This document shows, one piece after another, positions 22,806 through 31,512 of a stretch of DNA of 31,512 nt. Within the stretch, counting starts at the first letter, position 1, and each line of letters opens with the position of its first letter. A model generated the notes under the pieces. It saw only the letters and a program-made list of their open reading frames with translations, did not search any database and was not told where the DNA came from. Both the position numbers and the translations under genes were made by a program. Source of the stretch: Schoenoplectus triqueter (Eukaryota > Streptophyta > Magnoliopsida > Poales > Cyperaceae); NCBI GenBank assembly GCA_964058805.1, contig CAXKVV010001561.1, positions 1 to 31,512 of the forward strand. The letters run 5' to 3'.

Positions 22806-23165
22806 TATAGTTTTATGGATCATTTTTTCGTTCTCAAAATCTAAATGGTCGATATAAACTACTCAAAATATTTTCCGTATGAATATCTAGTTGGGAATCA
22901 AGTTTTATATATTTATTTAGATTTTTTTTTACTATTTTTAAAAATATCCAAAAAATCATGCCTTTTGAATGACTCATAATAATCGAATCAAGTAATTTTC
23001 TAACTATCTTAAAAAATAATAAAAAAATTAAAAATATATATATAATTTGGTCCCCAACTAGATTTTCATATAGAAAATATTTTGACCAGTTGAATCGATC
23101 ATTTGAGCTTTGAAGACGGAGAAATAGTTCATAGCACACGAGTCATTCGCGCTACGCATAACACC
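22806..23165. mobile_element. fold-back MITE, family B
   Basis: The left arm (~22808-22905), with AAAATATTTTCCGTATGAAT and ATCTAGTTGGGAA, pairs with the right arm (~23049-23135), with CCCCAACTAGATTTTCATAT and AAAATATTTTGACC. A half copy of the same family lies at ~23430-23520. Confidence 0.65.
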
Positions 23166-23173
23166 GTAGCTTA

Positions 23174-23395
23174 ATTATATATATATATATATATATATAC
23201 ATACATAATTTTTAAAAATGATGTACAAACATGAATATTTCATTATTATTTTTAGAGCTAGTATTTTTATAACTAAAAATATTGAGTTAGAAAACTCTAA
23301 ATACCCCTAATTTTTGTATCTCAGAAGGTTTCATATGAAGAATTTAATGAGTATGATAAATTAAAATCTAAAAATAATATTTTAGTTAGGAGTAT
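23174..23395. mobile_element. (AT)n run plus half copy of MITE family A
   Basis: An (AT)n tract at about 23174-23198 is followed by AAAAATGATGTACAAACATG, TTATTTTTAGAGCTAG and TCATATGAAGAATTTAATGA. These match the second half of family A copies 1 and 2. The first arm is missing. Confidence 0.55.
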
Positions 23396-23429
23396 ATATA
23401 TGGTAAAGCTAAAGTGATATGTCATGTTA

Positions 23430-23520
23430 TGGATCATTTCTTCATTTTTAAAGTTAAAATGGATAATCTGAACCGCTCAAAATAATTTTCATATAAAAGT
23501 CTAGTTGGAGACTAATTATA
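23430..23520. mobile_element. half copy of MITE family B
   Basis: TATGGATCATTTCTTCATTT through AGTCTAGTTGGAGAC matches the left arm of the element at 22806. It stops exactly where the family C element at 23521 begins, suggesting interruption by that insertion. Confidence 0.5.
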
Positions 23521-24196
23521 CAAAGCACAGAGGTGTTGTGTGCTTTGCGCTCTATTTTTAATTTTAAGTCAAAAATGATCGATCCAAACTGCTCAATCTA
23601 ATCTCCATATCAAAATCTATTAGTAAACCAAATTTTATATATTTTTTTTAAAATTTATTTGCTATTTTTTGGATAGCGGGAAAACCAACATTTTTGGATG
23701 AACTAGAATTCTCAGATCAAGTCATTTTCTCCTCATCAGAAAAAATAGCAAAAAATTCTAAAAAAAATATATAAATTTTAGTTTATTAATAGATTTTTAT
23801 ATGAAGATTAGATTGAACGATTCGGATCGATTATTTCTGACTTGAAATTAAAAATAGAACGCAAAACACACAACGTCTCTGTGCTTTGCAAAGCACCATA
23901 GTCGGACTATAAAAATCTATTAGTAAACCAAATTTTATATTTTTTAGAATTTTTTTTGATAATTTTTCTGATGAGGAGAAAATGACTTGATCTGAGAATT
24001 CTGGTTCATCCAAAAATGATGGTTTTCTTCCTATCCAAAAAATAGCAAATAAATTCCAAAAAATATAAAAAATGGTTTACTAATAGATTTTGATATGGAG
24101 ATTAGATTGAGCAGTTTGGATTGATCATTTTTGACTTAAAATTAAAAATAGAGAGCAAAACACACAACGCTTTTGTACTTTGCAAAGCACCATAGC
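23521..24196. mobile_element. two head-to-head family C MITEs forming a ~280 bp-arm inverted repeat
   Basis: Copy 1 (23521-23897) has its own terminal inverted repeats, from CAAAGCACAG plus GTTGTGTGCTTTGCGCTC to GTGCTTTGCAAAGCACCATA. Copy 2 follows in reverse orientation (~23907-24196). 23521-23800 pairs with 23907-24186 at roughly 90% identity by eye, including GATCAAGTCATTTTCTCCTC and its complement. The open frames here are by-products. Confidence 0.8.
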
Positions 24197-25010
24197 CTAA
24201 TTCTATATATAGAGTTAATCTTGATAATGAGTTATTTTGACAATTTTGAGAGTAAACTTTTGAAAGTAGAATATATATAAATATATATATGCTCATTTAC
24301 TTATAGTTTATTTTAAATTTTATATAATTTTATTATCATTTTATAGTACATTAAATACCATCAGAATTCTATACAATTTGTAATAATTATAATTTAATAG
24401 TCTTCTAGGGGTGTCAATGGGTTAGGTCGGGTCATATTATTTTATTATTTTTCTTGACCTGACCCGAACCCGACCCGATTAAATTCGGGTAAAAAAATCT
24501 TAACTTATACCTGACCCGATCAGGTCACGGGTCGACCCGACCCGACCAGTGTAAAATAATTAAATATTTAGTAATTATTTTTATATAATTTTAAATAATG
24601 AAATATTAATTAATTTATAATTGATCTTAATTAGTATATAATTAGTGTATATTTGAGATTTAATTAGTACTAAATTATAAAATTACTTCAAAAAACATAA
24701 TTAATCGGGTCGGATCAGGTTGACTTGAATCTGACCTGATTCGGATCAAAAAAAATTAAACACATATCCGACCCATTTATTTTCGGGTCATGACAGTTTG
24801 GGTCAGGTTCAGATTGGATCGGGTCGAAAATTTACACCCATAGTCTTCAACGAACTATTAAATGATAATAAAATTATATTAAATTTAAAACACTATCAAT
24901 CTATAATAAAAAAAATATAGCTGTAATTTTTTTTAATTTTGAATTTATTTTAAATCCATTATTAATATCGTCAAAATAACCATTGCCAAGATCCCTCCCC
25001 TTCTCCCCTT
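24197..25010. mobile_element. fold-back MITE, family D, split by a hAT insertion
   Basis: The left arm (~24205-24370), with GTTATTTTGACAATTTTGAG and AATTTTATTATCATTTTATA, is mirrored by the right arm (~24850-25000), with AAATGATAATAAAATTATAT and GTCAAAATAACCATTGCCAA. The element at 24406-24840 sits between the arms with its own target duplication. A half copy is in COMT intron 2 (8690-8880). Confidence 0.6.
24406..24840. mobile_element. 435 bp non-autonomous hAT element with perfect 8-bp TSD
   Basis: TAGTCTTC at 24398-24405 is repeated exactly at 24841-24848. The left end TAGGGGTGTCAATGGG is mirrored by the right end TTTACACCCA, which lacks the outermost bases. The interior near both ends is packed with GGGTCGG/GACCCG words. 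No coding capacity. Confidence 0.85.
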
Positions 25011-25240
25011 TATATATTATGTAATTTCCTTATTTTGGAATGTATATGACGTACAGGAAATTGCTACATTTGTCAATTTAGTTTGTTGCCATATTAATTG
25101 GTAGGTGGATTTGTTCGTTGGAGAGTAATTAACAAACGTGGAATAGGGTTGTGGACTCGGAGTCTCAATCATAATTTTAACTTTTAATTAAACCGTCAAT
25201 GGATTTTTATAATCCACAATCTAATCCGAATCTGTTGAAA

Positions 25241-25838
25241 GGATACATATGGATTCATATACGGATCTAAAATTTTTAGTCAATAGTTTATTAAAAGATC
25301 AGCATATAAATCTTAAAAAATTCACTTCACTTTCTTAATTAATATTTGAATTTTGAACGATCTGAATACGATTCCATAGTGAACTTGATAATTTATTTTA
25401 ATTATTTTTATGTTTAATTTAATATAATTTTTTTAGTCCTGATGATTACTGTCATATTATATTCTATTATTATTTTTTGCATATAACAGGTAATTTATTG
25501 ACAGTTGAATGCGTATATGATCTTTAATCTTTCAATGGATCGTACAAAATAAGATCTGAATCTCGTCCTTTAAGCCGACTATCAGTGTTGTTATTATGTC
25601 AACATTTGAATTCACATCATTCAATATTCAAATAAATTAAGAAAGTAGAGCGATTTTTTAAAAAATTATACGCTGATCTAATAAACTATTGTATAAATAT
25701 TTTAGAAGAATAATTTAGACTTTAATTTTTTGTATCAGATGATTAAGTTAAACTTTTTTTGATGTGAATAGAGAAGGGAAACTGAGGAATGATTAATTAT
25801 GCAATATTGTAGGTCTGTATATGAATCCATACGTATCC
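25241..25838. mobile_element. ~600 bp TIR/fold-back element
   Basis: GGATACATATGGATTCATAT at the left is mirrored by ATATGAATCCATACGTATCC at the right. Further inward, AATAGTTTATTAAAAGATCA pairs with TGATCTAATAAACTATTGTA, and TTCTTAATTAATATTTGAA pairs with TTCAAATAAATTAAGAA. No coding region. No target duplication was identified. Confidence 0.7.
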
Positions 25839-26143
25839 CTTCATACATATTCACTTAACTTTTTTTAAAGGAAAAGTTATAATTTCTTAATAATTAAGGT
25901 TATCCCAGACGGTCCTCTCCTCCTGGACCAGTGCTTAGTACAAATGTACTATGACATTTTTAAACAATAATATTTCCCCACTTAATTCTATAAATTTATT
26001 TTTGATTTAAAAATAATAATATTTTAGAAAATATCGGAATAATATGCCTTTGCAGTGTTAACTCTCTAATTAAGTATTCTGCCATTCCATAAAACATACT
26101 GATGCAAGGTAGCTACTATTGCTATACGCTCGTCAGTTGTCAC

Positions 26144-26452
26144 TAGAGGTGGCAATCGGGCGGGTCGGGTCAGATTCGGGTTCGGGTTGGGCGGGTCGGG
26201 TCAGTTTGACTTTCTGGAAGAAATCGGGTCGGGCCAGGTCGGGTCAGGATCGGGTCAATTTACATGGTGCGTTTTTTCAGATCGTTGATATATTTCGATT
26301 GGATTGAAGGCCATTTGATCTCGGGTCGGGTCGGGTCAGGTCGGGTTCGGATCGGGTCGGGTCAGTTTGACTTTCTTAAAAAATCGGATCGGATCAGGTT
26401 CAGATCCGGACGGATTTGTCGGGTCGGGTCGGGTCGGGTTCTGCCACCTCTA
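26144..26452. mobile_element. 309 bp non-autonomous hAT element with perfect 8-bp TSD
   Basis: TAGAGGTGGCA at the left and TGCCACCTCTA at the right are perfect inverted ends. GTTGTCAC at 26136-26143 is repeated exactly at 26453-26460. The interior is dominated by GGTCGGGTCGGGTC-type words. Glycine/arginine-rich open frames across it (26119-26620) are by-products of this repeat. Confidence 0.93.
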
Positions 26453-26729
26453 GTTGTCACTATAACAAAAAAGAGCATTGACAATTCTCAATATATTTTA
26501 TATTGTTTGGAGGTAGACATCACCGTTGCGCACAAAAAAAAAAGAAAAAAAAAGAAGGGCAGTGATACAGTGTGTTATGCTTATGACTTCACCCACCTTC
26601 CCTTATACGCAGCCCTATGATTTTAACTTTTTAGAGACTCACTTTTTTAAAAATAGTTGGGCAGTCCGGCGGTGGTGGCACCAAATATTTTTCCAACTTG
26701 GAATACGGCTACAAAAAAAAATTTGTAAT

Positions 26730-27222
26730 TTGTTCGGTGTTCGATTTAATTTTAATTCGAGAGTTCGGTTAGTTTGATTAGACTTTTTTATTAGTTCGAT
26801 TCGAGTTCAGTTTAATATTTTTTTAATGAACTAGTTCGAGTTCGATTCGTAATAGTTTGATATGTAGTTATTTACATATATTTTTAACTATTTAGACAAT
26901 AATATATGCAATAACATAATTATTTTATTATAAAATTAATAAAATATTATTAATTTATTATTAAATAAATAAATAAATATTAGTTAATTTTTTTAATTTT
27001 ATTATAAAATTATAAAATATTAATTATTTTAACTCTATTTATTTATGATAATATAAAAATAATATAAAAATTAGAATAATTGAGTTCGTTTAGAGTTCAA
27101 TTTAGGTCAAATTCGATTTAATTCAAATTTGATTAAATTCGAGTTCAAATTAGTTTGAAATAATTTCAAATTAAACTCAAATATTAATAAATTCGATCGA
27201 ATTCAATTCTTGCCGCCCTAAC
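26730..27222. mobile_element. possible degenerate hAT-like element rich in TTCGA words
   Basis: TTCGGTGTTCGA and GAGTTCGATTCG near the left are mirrored by AATTCGATCGAATTC near the right, which ends TTGCCGCCCTA, a hAT-like terminus. The matching left terminus is not visible and no target duplication was found. Confidence 0.35.
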
Positions 27223-27641
27223 TTAAAATATCAATGTTACTTTTTTTTCAGGCTTATCTTATACAAAGAACTTCAAATTGATCACATAATGACACTATGG
27301 TATTTATCCGACCAAACTACGAATTTCCATGTGAGTTTGTGTACCCTATGAAATTCCTAAACTAGGCTACGCGCCAAAATGCAATTTGTTCGAGTAAAGT
27401 TTGGGCCTTTTGGGCGGGGGTGAAATACACAATTTGACAAAGATGGTACAGTCAGGACCTAAATACCCAATTTAACATAACTAAAGGGCATGCACCAAAT
27501 ATAATTAAAGTATATTAAAACTTTGTCTTTTCCCCAGAAGTTAGCGCTACCAAGCATTTATTTCCCATTTTATGGGTTTTCAAGATTCCTACAAGAAAAG
27601 CAGTTAATTAGGAAAATGTCATTTCTCCACAAACCTATGCT

Positions 27642-27650
27642 TATATAAAT
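27642..27650 (+). promoter_or_regulatory. TATA box of the third COMT copy
   Basis: TATATAAAT lies 119 bp upstream of the ATG, giving an expected 5' UTR of ~90 nt. No exact AC-I or AC-II element lies in the ~100 bp upstream; the nearest is ACCAAGC at 27549-27555. Confidence 0.7.
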
Positions 27651-27768
27651 CCTGCCTCCGTCTGAAGTTCCATCATCTCGACCTCTCACAAAATTTATCT
27701 CCCAGTTTCCTCCCACATTAATTGCACTTCAGTTGTGCATCAATCAATTAATTAATAAGCTTCCAAGC

Positions 27769-30700
27769 ATGGGTTCTCTTGGTTTAGATGTTGTGAAAGC
27801 TTCACACAAGGATGTCGACTACACCGACGAGGAAGCATGTATCTATGCATTGCAACTCTCAAGTGCCTCCATCCTCCCCATGGCTCTGAAGGCCGCAATA
27901 GATCTCGACGTGCTCGAAATCCTTGTCAAAGGTTGTGGCGGGCATTCCGGCAATCCCAACATGACTGCAAGTGACATTGTGTCCTATTTGAAGACCAACA
28001 ATCCTCAGGTCTATAATTTAGTGCACAGTCTTATGTTTTGCTATTTAATTAGGTGTTTTAAAAACAAAAACAAAAAAAGATGTTTCAAATGTCTACATGA
28101 AATGCCTCCATCAAAATTTGAATCTATGACATTGCACAAACATGACTTACCTTATCACTAAACCAACTTTAGCTCAAGTTTGTCATTGTATTAATTTACA
28201 AAATTCAGAATCGTAAAAGTAATATTATTCTCCAATAAGGAGTTAAAATTATTAAAAGCGTACTTTCCAGCATAAGATATAGGCGATTTTCAAGTACAAA
28301 ATTTGAAATTGATAACTTATATGATCAGCTCCGTGTGTAACAACAAACAAATCAATCATTTTGATTACCATGTTCATACCTGTATATACAAAATTCCATA
28401 TGAAGAAAGCAATCTTTCAAATACAAATTTAATGGATACATAGAAGCATACAGCCCGTAAAATATCCTGAGAAAATTAGGAGTACCGATATATGTTTAAT
28501 TTTCAGGCAGCGGAGATGCTGGACAGAATACTGAGACTTCTTGCATCATATGATGTGATCAAATGTATAGTACAAATAGATGATGATGGCAAAAAGGTGA
28601 CGAGGCGGTATGAGCCAACCCCAGTGTGCAAGTGGCTAACAAAGAATGAAGACGGGGTCTCCATTGCCGCTCTTGCGCTGATGAACCAAGACAAGGTCAT
28701 TATGGAGTGCTGGTATGTCTAACTTTCATTCTCTTAGAACCGGTTATATAAGGGATTTAGCACCGGTTATACAACCGGTTCTAAAACTATGCGGTGCTAA
28801 ATATTTTAAAAACCGGCGCTAAGAGGAGGTGCTAAATGGGATATTTAAAGCCGATTATTTAAAATAACCGATTCTAAATTCAAACCTTTAGAACCGGTTA
28901 TTTCAAAATAATCGGTTCTAAACTCTAACCTTTAGAACCGGTTATTTTAAATAACCGGTTCTAAACTCCTTGAGGATTTCTCCCAACTGACCATATTATC
29001 TTGTGGCAGTGCTTTCTCACTTGGTGACCCCTCACATGAGCTTGTGGTAAAATAAATAAATACGCTTCTTTTAGCAATGAAGAAAATAATTACTGCCATA
29101 CTGAAAATTATTTGTGATGGTACTATTTACTAAAAAATAGTATTTTTTTTCTTAATATTCTCTAGTTCCGATTTTTTTAAATTTTGATTAAATAATTTAA
29201 TTTTATCATTAACTAATAAAGTATATTTTATTAACAAAATAATTATATATAATTTACATATTAAAGAAAATCTGAGAAAATTTTTATCTTTACAATTTCT
29301 AAAGAAAAAAATAAAAAAACTAAACTAAAAACTTCAAATAAACATCAAATCCATTTTTGAGCTTCAAGACGAGTTTCAAATCCGTCTTTCTCTTTCCCTT
29401 TCTTTTTTCTTTCTTCAAGCAGACATTTGCTCTTTCTCTTTCTCTGTCTCTCAATATCTCTTTTATATATGAAATAGGAGGATGAAGAGTGATAATCCGT
29501 GGGATATAGATTTTTGAATTTTGGTTTTTAGATCGTCGGATAAGCATGAACCAACGGTTAGATTGAAAAATATAGCAATCTGTGGGAGTAAAAAACTGAA
29601 ATTCTATTGGTTGACGCAAAAAAATTCTTTAGAGCCGGTTTTTATTAAAAAGCGGTTCTATTTCATATTAATTCGAACCGGTTTTTATTAAAACCGGTTC
29701 TAATTCATAAAATTGAATTAGAACCGCTTTTTATAAAAACCGGTTCTAATTCATAAAATTAAATTAGAACCGATTTTTATAAAAAGCGGTTCTAATTCAA
29801 TTTTATGAATTAGAACCGGTTTTTGTGAATGTCCGTGAGTTGACTACCCCACAAAATTTAATAGTTTCTCAACAGCTCCTTTCACATTATCCTGCTTCAG
29901 TATTTATTACTTGGGAGACCTCACAATCTCCTCGCCATGAATTATGCTTCAAACCGATAGGAGCCCTGCACACGCTTGTCGGTTAATTAAAATTCGATTT
30001 TATTATTATTTGCACTACTTGATATAATGTCCACACACCTAGACTCTTAGATTATTAAAAACCGGTTCTAATTCAATTTTATGAATTAGAACCGGTTTTA
30101 ATTAATATGAATTAGATTTTAGTTTAGAACCGGTTTTATTAATAACCGGATTGAATTTTCTTAAAATTTAGAACCTGTTTTTGCTAAAACCGGTTTTAAA
30201 ATAAAATTTTTAGAACCGGTTATTTATAACCGATTTTAATCGATTCAATTGGAACCGGTTTTCATATAACCGGTTATAATAAAAAAATTTGTAACCGGTT
30301 GTTTTACAAAACCGGTTTTAATAATTGTAATAAAATTTACAACCATGCCACTCTAATCTTTTAGCACCTGTTTTTTAAAAAACCGATTCTAAATAGTCGG
30401 TTCTAAATCCAATTTTTCTGGTAGTGAGAGTGGAGTCATGATTTGCATGATTTATATGCTTTCTGATTGCAGCAACATAGAAGATTAAAAATAATAGGAT
30501 AATGAACTAATTGTCAGGGGGCCATTGATGTATGTCTAATTAAAAAAATGTAACATCGCCTAGCTTGGCAAGGTTTCCATCTTCCATGACCAACTAAGAC
30601 ACGCGTTCAGCTTGGTTTCTACATATATACCAAAAAATTTAAGTGTGCAACTAAATTACTCAATCTAGCATCTGTTATGCATTCTCCATGTCAAAGAAAG

Positions 30701-31512
30701 CAACCCAAGACAGAATCGGGGACCAGAAAATTGGTATAAACCAATTTTATACTTACCATTCATTGCATATATCAACGAGTAACTTTTTAAAAGCTATACT
30801 CAATCTATTTATTGAATTAATGTAAAGATTAAGTTCCGGAAGCCCAAAGCTCTTGAATTTATAAAAAAAATATAATCTCTAAGTGGTTTATTGTAAATCC
30901 TAATATTTTTTCACGCAGATGCAGAGGCCGATCCAAGGAGATGGAGAAGTATTTACTTGATAAGATTATGGGGGTTATCGTAATTTTTTTTTCAAAATTA
31001 TAGGGACCAATTTTAAAGTAATTAAGATATTTATGCTTAACAAACACAAATATAGTACATGACAAATAGAGTTTTGAAGAAAGAATGGGGTTCCATTGAC
31101 CCATTCTTTGTTAGTAAATCCGCCTCTGTTTGCACAAATCTTTTTTGAGTAAAACTGTTTGCACAAATCTTGAAACATACATACCGTTGGATCTAGCTCA
31201 TGCACACCTATTCCGGCCCCTTGATCTTGGAAATAAGTAAATGTGTCACACCAAGAAAACTAAAAACTTTGTGCTGTGATGGCAGGTACTATCTAAAAGA
31301 TGCAGTATTGGAAGGTGGCATTCCATTCAACAAGGCATACGGAATGACAGCATTTGAGTATAACGCAAAGGATCTACGAGTCAGTCATCTATTCAATGAG
31401 GGCATGAAGGGCCATTCTATCATCTTCACAAAAAATTTGCTGAAATTATACCATGGATTTAACGGCATAAATACACTTGTTGATGTCGGTGGTGGAGTTG
31501 GCGCAACTTTGA
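27769..31512 (+). CDS. COMT-family O-methyltransferase, 5' part (exons 1-3), runs off window
   Basis: Exons are 27769-28008 (80 codons), 28507-28712 (206 nt, same as the intact gene) and 31286 to beyond 31512. Borders are GT-AG with the same phases. The first 224 residues include the dimerisation domain ([18 protein letters not shown]), [19 protein letters not shown] and the start of the SAM motif LVDVGGGVG (213-221). Exon 2 matches the intact gene at 51 of 68 residues. The pocket differs: alfalfa H166 and F172 equivalents are N175 and V181, and 8 of 10 residues in this loop (175-184) changed, while M139, N140, F185, M189 and H192 are kept. The frame is open, so it is probably functional with altered substrate preference. 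The catalytic His lies outside the window. The start is the ATG in AGCATGG. Confidence 0.9.
28738..30425. mobile_element. CACTA-like non-autonomous element in intron 2, ACCGGTT-rich
   Basis: The right end TTTTTCTGGTAGTG (30412-30425) is the reverse complement of CACTACCAGAAAAA, a typical CACTA (En/Spm) terminus. Inside, blocks at ~28735-28970, ~29630-29825 and ~30055-30410 hold about 19 ACCGGTT motifs, mostly as TTAGAACCGGTT and its complement. Many form hairpins; 28931-28965 has perfect 16-bp arms with a 3-nt loop. Between blocks is non-coding spacer. A matching left CACTA end is missing: the first block starts straight after the exon 2 donor region. It cannot encode a transposase. Confidence 0.65.
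30922..31128. mobile_element. ~207 bp TIR element in intron 2
   Basis: CAGAGGCCGATCCA at the left pairs with TAAATCCGCCTCTG at the right. The right flank repeats CTGTTTGCACAAATCTT twice ~33 bp apart. No target duplication was found. It ends ~160 bp before the exon 3 acceptor. Confidence 0.5.

Noticed and set aside
26119..26620. Gly/Arg/Ser-rich open frames resembling RNA-binding repeats
   Set aside because: They translate the GGGTC repeats of a hAT element bounded by a perfect target duplication.
30013..30025. CACTACTTGATA as the left end of the CACTA-like element
   Set aside because: It does not match CACTACCAGAAAAA beyond six bases, and ACCGGTT blocks also lie to its left.
28735..30420. 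CRISPR-like repeat array
   Set aside because: Plant intron, irregular spacing, inverted instead of direct repeats, no cas genes.
28738..30425. ACCGGTT array as Grainyhead/CP2 binding sites
   Set aside because: That consensus belongs to animal and fungal factors; the motif here is explained by the transposon's subterminal repeats.

Overview
This window is nuclear DNA from a flowering plant, probably a non-grass angiosperm. It is AT-rich, its genes have GT-AG introns, and most of the DNA between genes is transposon-derived. No bacterial, viral or organellar genes, rRNA, tRNA or CRISPR were seen. The species cannot be named from the sequence.

The gene content is a tandem cluster on the + strand of caffeic acid/5-hydroxyconiferaldehyde O-methyltransferase (COMT) family genes, the class that methylates phenolic hydroxyls in lignin, flavonoid and related pathways. 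(1) A complete, apparently intact five-exon COMT at 7384-10837 encodes 370 aa. It retains every catalytic, substrate-pocket and SAM-contact residue that I compared with alfalfa COMT. Its promoter has a TATA box preceded by adjacent AC-I and AC-II (MYB) elements, the hallmark of lignin-pathway genes. (2) A broken relic at 18797-20093 keeps only exon 2 and exon 4 remnants. (3) A third copy starts at 27769 and runs off the right edge in exon 3. Its frame is intact, but the substrate-pocket segment is rewritten and AC elements are absent, which suggests a diverged specialisation.

Layout: 1-4900 holds intergenic DNA with small fold-back elements, including a strong ~155 bp hairpin at 3733-3887. 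4905-6820 holds a decayed RTE-type LINE on the - strand, with a trinucleotide tail at its 3' end and ~66 bp tandem units at its 5' end. It lies head-to-head with the first COMT promoter. 7228-11030 is the intact COMT gene. 11375-18690 holds MITEs, a hAT element with a perfect 8-bp target duplication, a larger hAT derivative, and a TIR element carrying four copies of a GTGAGTTCAACTCAC-type palindrome. 18797-20512 is the COMT relic, split by a ~500 bp ATT-rich microsatellite and followed by another TIR element. 21888-27212 is dense, partly nested non-autonomous DNA transposons, two of them with perfect 8-bp hAT target duplications. 27642-31512 is the third COMT. Its large second intron holds a CACTA-like element built of about nineteen ACCGGTT motifs in palindromes.

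The three COMT copies look like successive local duplications: one kept under lignin-type control, one lost, and one diverging in its active-site lining. The surrounding transposons supply inverted repeats that could be small-RNA sources and could have helped the rearrangements.
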